DNA from: JAXMBN01 sp046349875
Lineage (GTDB): Bacteria; Planctomycetota; Planctomycetia; Pirellulales; Pirellulaceae
Length of the DNA stretch: 64,000 nucleotides
NCBI GenBank assembly: GCA_046349875.1
Contig: JAXMBN010000004.1
Location: 145,010-209,009, forward strand
Direction of reading: 5' to 3'
A program made the translations under genes and the position numbers. The notes beneath the pieces are model-generated. The model worked only from the letters and a program-made list of their open reading frames with translations, was not told the DNA's origin and did not search any database. Numbering within the stretch: the stretch's first letter is position 1; each line of letters starts with the position of its first letter. Shown here piece after piece: positions 36,911-45,839 of this stretch.

Positions 36911-37228
36911 CCCAAATTTCTCCTAACCCACTTCGATGCGCCGGGCAGCCTACCCAAACTGCCGTGCAGGAACGATGAAGCATGTTCGGACGAAATCCCT
37001 TTACTGCTTCCTCGATCCCTTCTAGTCACCTTGGAAACTTAGGTCAAAATACCCCTGTTCGCAAACAGATGCCCCCTAAATTCTCGGAGACTGGAGACGG
37101 TATAATCGGAACGATCGGAATAAAGTAAGGGAATCGCGGGATTCCAGCTTTCCGATTCCCTATCTTTCCCGACTAAAATCAAGAATTCCCCCAACTTCCT
37201 CTCCTCCTAAAAAAGAAGTCGAACCTCT
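36911..37228 (+). promoter_or_regulatory. Divergent intergenic region with TATAAT box and leader hairpin
   Basis: This 318-bp gap lies between the HDOD and DUF6807 genes. A perfect TATAAT at 37101-37106 could be the -10 box for the rightward gene; no clear -35 is seen. Downstream, arms AGGGAATCG (37128-37136) and CGATTCCCT (37153-37161) can form a nine-pair hairpin in the predicted leader, 67 bases before the ATG. Function is unproven. Confidence 0.35.
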
Positions 37229-38212
37229 ATGAAACGCATGCTCCTCTGGATGGGTCTTTTGGGTTTGATGAGCGGCAGTGAATTGGTGGCCCAAACCCCT
37301 GCGGGCCAAGCTCCATTCACCATGCAACGGTCCGAAACCAAAATCGATATTTCTCAAGATGGTAAGCCAGTGGCTAGCTACCATGTTCAAATGAAAAGCC
37401 GTCCTATCGTTTGGCCCATCTATGGGCCCGATGGCGTTCAAATGACTCGCAAGTGGCCGATGTCGGAAGAAGATGCAACGGAGAAGAAAGATCACCCGCA
37501 TCATAAGTCGCTTTGGTTTTCTCATGGCGAAGTCAACGGAAACGATTTTTGGGCCGAACCCAATGGACACGGTAACGTGGTTCATAAGAAGTTTCGCAGC
37601 GCTTCGGTCGATGCCAACAAGGCCCGCATCGAATCGAGCAATGAGTGGGTTGCAGCGAACGGCGATCGGCAATTGTCTGAAGAACGAAGAATTACGTTTT
37701 CTGGCACGCACGAAAAACGATTGATCGATTGCGAGTTCAAGCTGACGGCCCTAGATCGCGATGTCGTCTTTGGCGATACCAAAGAAGGAACCTTTGCGAT
37801 TCGCGTCGCTGAAACCATGAAGCTCGAGACCAAGCCAGGCGGCACGATCGAGAATGCCAACGGCGAACGCGACAATGCGACCTGGGGTAAAGTCGCTACT
37901 TGGGTCGATTATTCGGGACCAATCGATGGCAAAGCATACGGCGTTGCCATCCTATGCCATCCATCGACCTTCCGTAGCCCAGGCCGATGGCACGTTCGTG
38001 GGTATGGACTATTCGCACACAACCCGTTTGGTTTGAAAGACTTTGTTGGCAACAAAGATGCAACCGGTGGAGGCTACACGCTTCCCAAGGGTGAGTCGAT
38101 CGAATTCCACTATCGACTTGTGTTGCATCGTGGAGATGCCAAGCAAGGTGGAATTGCCGAAGCGTACCAAGCGTATGCAGCAACATCGTTGGAACCCATC
38201 GTTTCCCCTTAG
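37229..38212 (+). CDS. Secreted DUF6807 (PmoA-like) protein
   Basis: This 327-aa protein has a signal peptide (MLLWMGLLGLMSGSELVAQ). The family hallmark PIYGPDGVQMTRKWPM..DHPHHKSLWFSHGEVNGNDFW, with its His-rich centre, and WVDYSGPIDGKAYGVAILCHPSTFRSPGRWHVRGYGLFAHNPFG are present. Databases sometimes call this family PmoA because of a distant relation to particulate methane monooxygenase annotation, but no methane role should be inferred. It is very frequent in planctomycetes. Confidence 0.88.
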   Translation: MKRMLLWMGLLGLMSGSELVAQTPAGQAPFTMQRSETKIDISQDGKPVASYHVQMKSRPIVWPIYGPDGVQMTRKWPMSEEDATEKKDHPHHKSLWFSHGEVNGNDFWAEPNGHGNVVHKKFRSASVDANKARIESSNEWVAANGDRQLSEERRITFSGTHEKRLIDCEFKLTALDRDVVFGDTKEGTFAIRVAETMKLETKPGGTIENANGERDNATWGKVATWVDYSGPIDGKAYGVAILCHPSTFRSPGRWHVRGYGLFAHNPFGLKDFVGNKDATGGGYTLPKGESIEFHYRLVLHRGDAKQGGIAEAYQAYAATSLEPIVSP

Positions 38213-38283
38213 ATCGATGATGTTGGCTTCATCACAGACAACCCTGACAAGGGTTATTCACTTTTAGGCAAGGTTTTCATTGC

Positions 38284-39984
38284 GTGTCGCACGAGTCGGA
38301 ACATCACGAATTGGCATGTCCCCAATGCCACCATCAGTTCAAGGTTCCCTCCATGTTCTTGGGGAAGCGAATCAAGTGCCCAACTTGTGGAGGCAGCATC
38401 AAGGTTTCGGGCATGGCCAGCCCGAAAAAGATTGATGATGATTGGTTGAACCTAGGGTCACCTGCGATTGAAGTGGAATCGATGGCGGCTCCCGACGCGC
38501 AAGAGAAGAAAACGCATACATGGGAGAATCGAAAGAAAGGGACGGTGGCTCCGCCGTCCTTACCTAAGATCGAAGCACCGCATGCAGCTTCTCCGAACAC
38601 GCCAAGTGAGACGAAGCTTTCGTCATCCGATCCAAAAACGACTCCCAAGGTCCCCAAGGCGCCGGCAACGACATCAGCATTTCAGGACCCGCCTGGTTTT
38701 GAGGATCCTCAACCGATCGAACAACGAAGCGCTAAAGTCCAGCCGAAAAAGTCTGTGTTCGATGAAGATGATCTCCCTGCCTTGGCACCCGAAACGCCCA
38801 AGCAAGAAGCCGTATGGACTCGCGACCTGATGGAGTTACCGCACGAACCGTCGGCATCCAAGCCCAAGGCTCGCACGCCGTCGCCCCCCAAAAACCATAT
38901 CGGTGACTGGGATGATGAACCAGAATTTCGCGTGAAGTGCAAAGTCTGTGGCACGATGCTTTACGCCAAGGAAAGCCAAATCGGAAGCAAGTTGCAATGC
39001 AGCGATTGCCATAGCAGCGTCGTCGTTCCGCCGCCTCCATCGGATTGGAATCGGAAGAAACAACGCGCATCGCATCGCGACCTTGAGAAAGAAGACGTCT
39101 CCTTTGCACCGCTTCCCGGAACCCCAACTCGCCCTGAATCGGTTGTGGAGCGAAACGTCGCTGAAGTATTGGCCAAAGCCGAACGCGAACTCGACGAAGA
39201 AGAGGAAGATGGAATGGAGTCGGCTTATGACTTCGATTCCAAGGGATGGCTTGGCCGTACTTTTTCTTTTCTCTTCGATCCAGGTTTGATGGGCATCGCC
39301 TTAGGGACCGGATTGGTGCTGGCTTGTGTGCTCTTTGCAGGAGGCATGTTTGGGGCGTTGGCCGAACGAACGCAAGGAGCAAGCATCATTCTTCAAATCT
39401 TGGTGTGGGGTGGTGGTGGACTTCCCGTCCTGAGCGTGACACTCGCCAATGGTTTGGCCATCCTTCAGTCTTCAGCCAATCGCTTGAAGACCGTTCGCGA
39501 ATGGCCGCTCTTCAATCCTGCAGATTGGATGGAAGAGAGTTTCTCGATCATCTTGGCCTTTGTCTTTTCCACATTGCCAGGCGCCGTCCTTGGAAGCATC
39601 GCTCAGAACAACAACTATCCACCGATTTTCACTGCGGCCTGCATCATCGCTTCGGTATGGCTTCTTCTCCCAATCTTTCTTTTGAGCATGCTCGATAATC
39701 AGAACATCTTTCAACCATTTTCGATGGATGTCTTTCGTTCCCTATCGCAAAAGCCCGAAGCTTGGGGAGGTTACTATATCATCTCTGCCATTGGAGCCTT
39801 TTGTGCATGGATGATGGTAACCTTCGCTTTGAGCAACCCGAGCATGGGAACGATCGTCGCTGGCATGACACTTCCTTTGTTGATGTTCTTCCTTTTTCAT
39901 CAAATGGGCGTGTTGGCCTCGGTCATTTCCGAGGTTACGAGTCTGGGGTTTGAGGCAGAAGCGAAGCCATCGAATCCTGAGTAA
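38284..39984 (+). CDS. Zinc-ribbon multi-span membrane protein, unknown
   Basis: 566 aa from a GTG start with AAGG about ten bases upstream. Two zinc ribbons are seen: CPQCHHQFKVPSMFLGKRIKCPTCGG at the N-terminus, and CKVCGTMLYAKESQIGSKLQCSDCHSS near residue 220. Between them lies a Pro/Ser/Lys-rich disordered stretch. The C-terminal 230 residues hold about six transmembrane helices. The order of cytoplasmic zinc ribbons, flexible linker and membrane domain is common in planctomycetes. The role is unknown. The 3' end overlaps the convergent DUF167 gene by 50 bases. Confidence 0.75.
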   Translation: MSHESEHHELACPQCHHQFKVPSMFLGKRIKCPTCGGSIKVSGMASPKKIDDDWLNLGSPAIEVESMAAPDAQEKKTHTWENRKKGTVAPPSLPKIEAPHAASPNTPSETKLSSSDPKTTPKVPKAPATTSAFQDPPGFEDPQPIEQRSAKVQPKKSVFDEDDLPALAPETPKQEAVWTRDLMELPHEPSASKPKARTPSPPKNHIGDWDDEPEFRVKCKVCGTMLYAKESQIGSKLQCSDCHSSVVVPPPPSDWNRKKQRASHRDLEKEDVSFAPLPGTPTRPESVVERNVAEVLAKAERELDEEEEDGMESAYDFDSKGWLGRTFSFLFDPGLMGIALGTGLVLACVLFAGGMFGALAERTQGASIILQILVWGGGGLPVLSVTLANGLAILQSSANRLKTVREWPLFNPADWMEESFSIILAFVFSTLPGAVLGSIAQNNNYPPIFTAACIIASVWLLLPIFLLSMLDNQNIFQPFSMDVFRSLSQKPEAWGGYYIISAIGAFCAWMMVTFALSNPSMGTIVAGMTLPLLMFFLFHQMGVLASVISEVTSLGFEAEAKPSNPE

Positions 39985-40225
39985 CACCGAAGATAGCGAT
40001 CGTCTTCTGACGGTTGGTATGTCCACGTACGATCGCTAGTTGACTCTTAGATAATCGCCATTGCTTGGCCAATAAATCGATGACGGCATCGTTGGCCTTG
40101 CCCCCTTCAGCGATTTGTGTGACCGCGATTTTTAGTCGCTCAGCGTGCTCGCCTACAATGCTGTTGCGTTTGGCGCCTGGCTGAACATAAACATCTAAAT
40201 GGACGCCATCCTCAACGAGTCTCAT
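39935..40225 (-). CDS. DUF167 (YggU) family protein
   Basis: This 96-aa small cytoplasmic protein matches DUF167: VHLDVYVQPGAKRNSIVG, LKIAVTQIAEGGKANDAVIDLLAKQWRL, SQLAIVRGHTNRQKTI. ATG 40225 is chosen over an in-frame TTG at 40258 inside yggS. It follows yggS by five bases, repeating the yggS-yggU neighbourhood seen in many bacteria. Confidence 0.88.
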   Translation of the reverse strand: MRLVEDGVHLDVYVQPGAKRNSIVGEHAERLKIAVTQIAEGGKANDAVIDLLAKQWRLSKSQLAIVRGHTNRQKTIAIFGVTQDSMASLLPQTPDS

Positions 40226-40230
40226 TCCAA

Positions 40231-40938
40231 TCACGTTAACAGCCCTTCGAAAAGGCAAGAGCCTAGTCGAATCAAGGTAGCCCCTTCGGCGATTGCCTCG
40301 ACAAAGTCACCACTCATCCCCATCGATAGCACTGGAAGGGGATGCTGATTTCGCTCAGCCAATTGATCCCTTAAGACTCGAACAGAAGCGAACTCGGCTC
40401 GAGCTTGATCGCTTGTTCCCTGGAGGCTTGCCATCGCCATTACCCCAACGATCTCCAGGTGAGGTAGGGCCAGTCCGCGATCGAGGATCGCCATAGCTTC
40501 ATCGGGACTGGCGCCCGTCTTGCTTGCATCTTGCGTCACGTTCACTTCGATGAGGAGTCGAGTCCTCTTTGAAAGGGACTCCGCATCGATTGCAATCTGT
40601 TCGAGCAGACGAAGGCTATCAACGGAATGAATGAGTTCAACGAGCGGCAAGGTGCGTTTGACCTTGTTTCGTTGAAGGTGGCCGATGAGATGCCATTGAG
40701 CGTCGGGAAGTGCAGGGGCCTTCGACCAAATATTTTGTGGACGGCTTTCACCCAAGTCGCAGCACCCTGCATCGTAAAGATGTTTGGTGAGAACCGCATC
40801 CACATACTTGGTCACTCCAACGATGGTGACCGATCCCATCTCGCGATTCGATCGCATACAGGCGTCGGCAACTTTCTCTACCGTTCGTTGCCAGTTACTT
40901 TGGATGCGATCGAAAGGGGATGGTGATTCCAACATCAT
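40231..40938 (-). CDS. YggS-family PLP homeostasis protein
   Basis: This 235-aa PLP-binding protein of the PLPBP/YggS family controls intracellular pyridoxal phosphate and amino/keto acid balance. The PLP lysine lies in VGVTKYV. GESRPQNIWSKAP, WHLIGHLQRNKVKRTL, LIEVNVTQDASKTGA and LSMGMSGDFVEAIAEGATLIRLGSCLFE are all family blocks. The start ATG 40938 overlaps the stop of the upstream gene by one base (TGATG), so translation is probably coupled. Confidence 0.92.
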   Translation of the reverse strand: MMLESPSPFDRIQSNWQRTVEKVADACMRSNREMGSVTIVGVTKYVDAVLTKHLYDAGCCDLGESRPQNIWSKAPALPDAQWHLIGHLQRNKVKRTLPLVELIHSVDSLRLLEQIAIDAESLSKRTRLLIEVNVTQDASKTGASPDEAMAILDRGLALPHLEIVGVMAMASLQGTSDQARAEFASVRVLRDQLAERNQHPLPVLSMGMSGDFVEAIAEGATLIRLGSCLFEGLLT

Positions 40939-42827
40939 CAAGTCGATTCTTCGTTGGCGTCTACTTCAACCAGTGCCTCGTAGGTACCTTCTTCACTATC
41001 GAACCGACCGGCGTAGAACTCCGAGCTGAGGTGCAATCCCATGGCGGTACGGCGTGTCGACGGGGTCAACGATCGATACATGACCCATTGTTCACGTCCG
41101 ATCTGCAAACGGTAGGCCACTGCTGCCTCGCGGGGGAGAATTTGCAACTCTTCGGCCACTGTCAGCTGACGCCAAGTATAGCTGGCGGTTTGGTGGCGCC
41201 GCTTCAATGCAATGGCGAGAGGTGAATAGAGCCGTTTCGCTCGTCCTCTTTGAATGAGGACGAGATTTTCGCCTTCCTGCAGGAGCTCGCCTGCGCAGTT
41301 GAGCTTCTTCCATTCAGGCATGGCAACGGGCATTACCAAGCCACCGCGGTTGAGCACTTCATCATCGCCCCCTTCGCGGACTAAGAATCCCTCGCGAGAT
41401 TTTGTTTCCTGCATGAATTGGACCGAATGCGCCAGAGGGAATGTGGATTCCAATTCCCAATCTTGCTCTTCCTCTGCGATCAATGCATCCGCAACAAAGA
41501 CAAGCCCTTCACTTCGCGCCAAAAGAATCTGTCGCTGAATGATGCAACTACCTTCCACTTCACACTGAAGCTCCAAGTAATCGACGTCATCATCATTGAA
41601 CCAGCAAACCTCTGACCAGCCACAGTCGATATCGAGCGGTCGTTTATTCTTGGAAACTTGAACTTCCCACCATCCACTCAGAAGGCGATGCCCCTTTGCA
41701 TCGAGAACATCCAACCACATCGGATCGCGAGCGAAATCGATGGCGATGCGACAACCTTGACTCTTCCATTCACGCCGCATCCATGCCAATTCGGAACCCT
41801 CGTCATAAAACCCAAGCGGCATCGAGGGGTCTTTGCCAGACCGAGCTTTCTTGAGTTCTGAAGGACGCAGTGACTTCGGAAGTGTCTCCATTGCATGAGC
41901 CAACTTGACATTCCGACCTGTCACTTCCCAAAGCGCTGACCAAAGCCCTGCATCGGTATCGCTATCTTCGGAATCCTGCAACAGTGGTTTACCTTCGAAA
42001 TCGCACAAGCCAATGGCTTTTGAAGCGAGATCGACCATGGCCTTGCGTTGACTTGAATACCACTTGCGTGCTCCCAGTCGATCGGCAGTCCAACGACAAC
42101 GGATGGTGCATGCAAGAAGGGCTCGTAGATCCGAGGCTCCGCGTTTGAGCCATGGGCTTGGCTTTTCCTTGCCCAACTCCAACACCAAGGCAAGACGATC
42201 CAAGGTATCGCTAACGATTCGATCATTGCATCCAAGATGGGAAAGTTGGGAAGCCAATGCCAAAGGCACTTCGCAAGACCAGACCATCCATGCCAACATG
42301 GATTCAGGTTCTTGAGTGGCCCAGGAACGATCCACCTGGGTCAAAATCGTCTGCAGTGTTTCAATCCAAAGCCCAGGCTCCAAACTCTTCCCTAATTTTG
42401 GAAGTCCGTGCACCCATCCTGCGGCGATCAAGGCTACGATCGGCTCTTCGCTTCGCAAGGGAAGTTGCTTGCCAATCCACTTAGCGATTCGCTCTGGCTT
42501 CCAATCCTGGCTGACAACTTCTTCGCCATCTTGAAGCGAAAGGACATCGACCAATCCTCGCAGCGTTTCCAGGTCCACTTTGTCTTCGACGTCGAGCGTC
42601 GTGACACCCCATTCCATGGCTTGCGCCAAAGGCACCGCATTTCCATCACCTTTGCGGCGAGTCGCTTGTGGACGTGGAACCGGCAGCGATGCCTGCAAGA
42701 GTGCAATATTTTCATGGCAAAGGTCTTCCAACCACCCGCGAGCAGTCGCTGGGATAGGATTGGATTCCTTGGCTTTGCGGCTTGACCGATTCTTCTTTCC
42801 CGAGGATTTGTTCTGAACCCAGTCCAT
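40938..42827 (-). CDS. Large cytoplasmic protein of unknown function
   Basis: 629 aa from ATG 42827, which has GGAAA eight bases upstream. A Lys/Arg-rich start (SGKKNRSSRKAKES) leads to an alpha-helical N-terminal half (LLQASLPVPRPQATRR, LESMLAWMVWSCEV). A beta-rich C-terminal half (about residues 340-600) contains GWWEVQVSKNKRPLDIDCGWSEVCWFNDDDVDYLELQCEVEG and ESTFPL. The alpha then beta order loosely recalls heparinase II/III-like proteins, but no catalytic signature was found and there is no signal peptide. It is translationally coupled to yggS. Confidence 0.65.
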   Translation of the reverse strand: MDWVQNKSSGKKNRSSRKAKESNPIPATARGWLEDLCHENIALLQASLPVPRPQATRRKGDGNAVPLAQAMEWGVTTLDVEDKVDLETLRGLVDVLSLQDGEEVVSQDWKPERIAKWIGKQLPLRSEEPIVALIAAGWVHGLPKLGKSLEPGLWIETLQTILTQVDRSWATQEPESMLAWMVWSCEVPLALASQLSHLGCNDRIVSDTLDRLALVLELGKEKPSPWLKRGASDLRALLACTIRCRWTADRLGARKWYSSQRKAMVDLASKAIGLCDFEGKPLLQDSEDSDTDAGLWSALWEVTGRNVKLAHAMETLPKSLRPSELKKARSGKDPSMPLGFYDEGSELAWMRREWKSQGCRIAIDFARDPMWLDVLDAKGHRLLSGWWEVQVSKNKRPLDIDCGWSEVCWFNDDDVDYLELQCEVEGSCIIQRQILLARSEGLVFVADALIAEEEQDWELESTFPLAHSVQFMQETKSREGFLVREGGDDEVLNRGGLVMPVAMPEWKKLNCAGELLQEGENLVLIQRGRAKRLYSPLAIALKRRHQTASYTWRQLTVAEELQILPREAAVAYRLQIGREQWVMYRSLTPSTRRTAMGLHLSSEFYAGRFDSEEGTYEALVEVDANEEST

Positions 42828-43002
42828 AGGATTTCCATTAACAATATGATGAGTCGTATAATGTCGAGACGAGCGCCATTGGCGGGCTGTCTTCCCTGAT
42901 TCGCAGTGCAATCCATGGGGTCAACATTTTGCCCCGTGCCCACAATTGTTGTTCGTCGAATTCAGGTTGCAAGGATTCTTTCTACGTTTTAGGAGTTGTG
43001 CG

Positions 43003-43956
43003 ATGATTTCGCATGGGGGCTTGACTTTTCCGTTTCGATTTCTTGCGCATGCAGACTTCTCAATGGCTTCGCTTTCACATTTTTTTTTATTGGTTTTCAT
43101 AATAGTGGGTTTTCCCATCAACGTTTTTTCCCAGCTTCCAGGAACACGGGAAGAAATCAAAGCCAATGTTGAAAAAGCGTTTCCGGATCCCCCTAAAATG
43201 ACTCGCTTGGTCAAAGACGGACGAGTGTGGATTGATCGCGAGAATCGTCGAGTCGTCGTCGATGGATATGTTGCTCTTCGCCGTGGTGCGTTGGAAATGT
43301 TTGCGTGCCCCTCAGGAACCAAAGAGCACGAATCGATCGTAGGGCTCCTTTCGAAGTCGCAATACGTACATGCAGGACTGCTCGCCGTTGGTGGCAAACC
43401 AGGTAAACCGACTCGATTCGATCCCTATCAGCCCGCGTCAGGATCGACCATCAAAATCCATGTTCTTTGGAAAGATGCCAAAGAGCAGAAGCATATTGTT
43501 CGCGCCCAAGAATGGATTCAACATTCGGGAACCGATCAAGAGATGAAATACGATTGGGTCTTTGCTGGAAGTGGCATCTACAAAGATGAAGTGACTGGCG
43601 AGGAAACCTACCTGGCAGAAGGTGGAGACCTTGTTTGCGTGGCCAATTTTCCTTCCGCCACCCTGGATCTCGCGGTTCGGAGTGACGACACCAATGCAGG
43701 ACTTGCCTTCGTCGCTTTCACGGATCGAATTCCGCCTGAAGGAACGCCGGTGCGACTCGTTTTCCAAGTTTCCGATGATCCACCCGCTCGCGGAAGTGAC
43801 AAGCCTGACGCTAATAAACTTCCCGATGTGGTGAAACCACTTCCAACCTTGGAGGTTCCATCCAATTCCAAGCAACTCAACTCGTCTGAGAAAACGCCAG
43901 CGAACAAAGAGCCTTCCTCACAGCCGCTGCTTGAGTTGATCCAGCCACCGAAATAA
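43003..43956 (+). CDS. Secreted YdjY-like domain protein
   Basis: 317 aa from ATG 43003, which has TAGGAG seven bases upstream. That gives a long positively charged lead before the hydrophobic signal core (FFLLVFIIVGFPINVFSQ). The body contains the YdjY-type segment: RVWIDRENRRVVVDGYVALRRGALEMFACPSGTKEHESIV and YVHAGLLAVGGKPG, with WVFAGSGIYKDEVTGEETYLAEGGDLVCVANFPSATLDL. The tail is Pro/Ser-rich and probably disordered. It ends 16 bases before scpB, an unexpected pairing. Confidence 0.75.
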   Translation: MISHGGLTFPFRFLAHADFSMASLSHFFLLVFIIVGFPINVFSQLPGTREEIKANVEKAFPDPPKMTRLVKDGRVWIDRENRRVVVDGYVALRRGALEMFACPSGTKEHESIVGLLSKSQYVHAGLLAVGGKPGKPTRFDPYQPASGSTIKIHVLWKDAKEQKHIVRAQEWIQHSGTDQEMKYDWVFAGSGIYKDEVTGEETYLAEGGDLVCVANFPSATLDLAVRSDDTNAGLAFVAFTDRIPPEGTPVRLVFQVSDDPPARGSDKPDANKLPDVVKPLPTLEVPSNSKQLNSSEKTPANKEPSSQPLLELIQPPK

Positions 43957-43972
43957 TGGAGGACAAGGCACG

Positions 43973-44707
43973 ATGCCGCGAGCCACCCCAATCCCGGATG
44001 ATTCATCTGCGGATGACGATCATGAATACGAAGGACTCTCCTTAGAAGAACTGGGCAAGACGTATGCACAGTTGTTAGGCAAGGGAGAGGTTCCTTATGC
44101 CGATGGTGAATCGACTCCACCCGAAGAGACTCCCGCTGAGCATGATCCCATTGGCGATGAAGCGGTTGAAAGTGATGCCTGCCCTATTTCACCGCTTACC
44201 ATTTTGGAAGCAATTCTTTTCGTTGGACATCCCAATAATGAGTCGCTCTCGCCAGAACGGATCGCCAATTTGATGCGGGGCGTTCGCCCATCGGAAATCG
44301 ATCAGTTCGTCGAGGAACTCAACGAGATCTATCGGGGCGAACACCATGCAATGGAAATCGTTTCCATTGCAGGTGGTTACCGAATGCAGTTAGCCGAGGA
44401 TCTTCATCGCGTCCGTGATCGAATGTATGGCAAGACCAAAGAAACGCGGCTCAACCAAGATGCCATCGATTGTTTATCGCTTGTGGCGTATCAACCCGGC
44501 ATTACCCGCGAAGATCTCGAAAAACAATGGAACCATCCTGCGGGGAGCATTCTCAACATGCTGGTCCGACGCAATCTCTTAGAACTGCAACGCGACGACA
44601 AAACCAAAAAAGGAACGCATCGTTATTTTCCAACGAAACGTATGCTTCAACTTTTTGGGCTCAATTCGCTCGAAGAACTACCGCATGTCGAAGATTCCGA
44701 TCCTTGA
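43973..44707 (+). CDS. scpB: Segregation and condensation protein B, copy 1
   Basis: 244 aa. ScpB with ScpA forms the kleisin partner set of SMC in chromosome condensation. The N-terminal 65 residues are acidic and poorly conserved. Winged-helix motifs follow: LTILEAILFVGHPNNESLSPERIANLM, GGYRMQLAEDLHRVRDRM, TRLNQDAIDCLSLVAYQPGITREDLEKQ and the C-terminal HRYFPTKRMLQLFGLNSLEELP. GGAGG is 11 bases upstream. No scpA is adjacent. A second ScpB-like gene lies at 54682-55854. The stop falls inside a 13-bp tandem repeat. Confidence 0.9.
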   Translation: MPRATPIPDDSSADDDHEYEGLSLEELGKTYAQLLGKGEVPYADGESTPPEETPAEHDPIGDEAVESDACPISPLTILEAILFVGHPNNESLSPERIANLMRGVRPSEIDQFVEELNEIYRGEHHAMEIVSIAGGYRMQLAEDLHRVRDRMYGKTKETRLNQDAIDCLSLVAYQPGITREDLEKQWNHPAGSILNMLVRRNLLELQRDDKTKKGTHRYFPTKRMLQLFGLNSLEELPHVEDSDP

Positions 44708-44755
44708 TTCCGATCCTTGATTCCGATCCTTGATTCCGATCCTTAATTTCGATCC
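44693..44755 (+). repeat. 13-bp tandem repeat over the scpB stop codon
   Basis: GATTCCGATCCTT is repeated four times without a mismatch (44693-44744), followed by a degenerate part copy. The first junction supplies the TGA stop of scpB. Slippage is the likely origin. Confidence 0.9.
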
Positions 44756-44771
44756 ATGGCAATTGGATTGG

Positions 44772-45632
44772 TCAAGCAGCCAACCGACGATCCTGCGAAG
44801 CAACCTTGGTCGCCATCCATCGCCGTAGGTCGTCGAGAATCAACTTCCACTCAGGTTCGCAATGAAGATCGTGTCGGACTCCAGGCCAGAGCCGAAGATC
44901 GACATACTGCGGATTCTCTTCCCAGAATATTTGGCTCGCTTGGTGCGAGGTCAAGGAATCTTCGGTTCCATGTATCAACAATGCAGGCGTGTTCAAACGA
45001 GAGGCATGTTGTATGGCCCATTGGCCTCGGTCGACGAGTGCCAATCCCAGCCCCAAGGAAATGCGATGGTGGATCAGCCTATCTTCGCGGTAAGCTTGTT
45101 GACTCTCTTCATCGCGAGTCAAACTTTCAACATCCACCGATGCGCGAAGACGCCAATGGGGAATCCATTGGCCAAGCTTCCGTCCGACTCGCATAAAGGC
45201 TTCACTCGGCGCAGAATGCGATACCAACATAGGAGCCCCAGCGATGACTCCAAACACTGACGATGGAGTTTGCAGCGCCCAATTGAGCACCAGATTGCCA
45301 CCCATACTCTGCCCATAAACAAACAGAGGAAGATCGCTCCACTGCGAATGAATGCGACGGACAAAGTAGTGAAGCTCTTCCAGCAATCGATCGTATTCGA
45401 CATAGCATCCACGTCTGCCCGAAGACCGTCCATGTCCAATCAAGTCGATCGCGGTCACCGCAACTCCATGCCGAATAAGCCATCGAGCCATTCGATCAAA
45501 TCGGCCACCATGATCGCCTAGACCATGGATAATCGCCATGCTGGCCCACGCGTCACATCGATCGGGTAACCACCGATGAATGAAACGGATGTATCCTCCA
45601 CCAATATGCTCGTGCTGACCTATGTACTGCAT
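44772..45632 (-). CDS. Alpha/beta-hydrolase, lysophospholipase / monoacylglycerol-lipase-like
   Basis: This 286-aa protein of the Hydrolase_4 type has the lid-bearing lipase signature: IIHGLGDHGGRFDRMARWLI, DLIGHGRSSGRRGCYVEYD, nucleophile YGQSMGGNL, acid Asp in HGTEDSLTS and His in GVRHDLHCE. No signal peptide is seen, so it is cytoplasmic or peripherally membrane-bound. It is convergent with scpB and divergent from the flagellar cluster. Confidence 0.86.
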   Translation of the reverse strand: MQYIGQHEHIGGGYIRFIHRWLPDRCDAWASMAIIHGLGDHGGRFDRMARWLIRHGVAVTAIDLIGHGRSSGRRGCYVEYDRLLEELHYFVRRIHSQWSDLPLFVYGQSMGGNLVLNWALQTPSSVFGVIAGAPMLVSHSAPSEAFMRVGRKLGQWIPHWRLRASVDVESLTRDEESQQAYREDRLIHHRISLGLGLALVDRGQWAIQHASRLNTPALLIHGTEDSLTSHQASQIFWEENPQYVDLRLWPGVRHDLHCEPEWKLILDDLRRWMATKVASQDRRLAA

Positions 45633-45839
45633 CCCGGTACTCCCTACCTGAATCGAACCGTATCAAACGCTTGGCGCCTCAACAAGTTCGATTTGAAAAG
45701 GTGTGATTCCGAACGCTAGCCTTGATGGATTTGCCGAGGATCGCCCTGGACCTGCACCGATGCAACCGCTACAAGACCCGACTGCGTCCTGCGATCGAAA
45801 AAACTTGAGGCGAATCCGCCTTTTTCTCGAAATACTTGA

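Noticed and set aside
44693..44755. Tandem repeat as a CRISPR array
   Set aside because: The unit is 13 bp and contiguous with no spacers; no cas gene is present.
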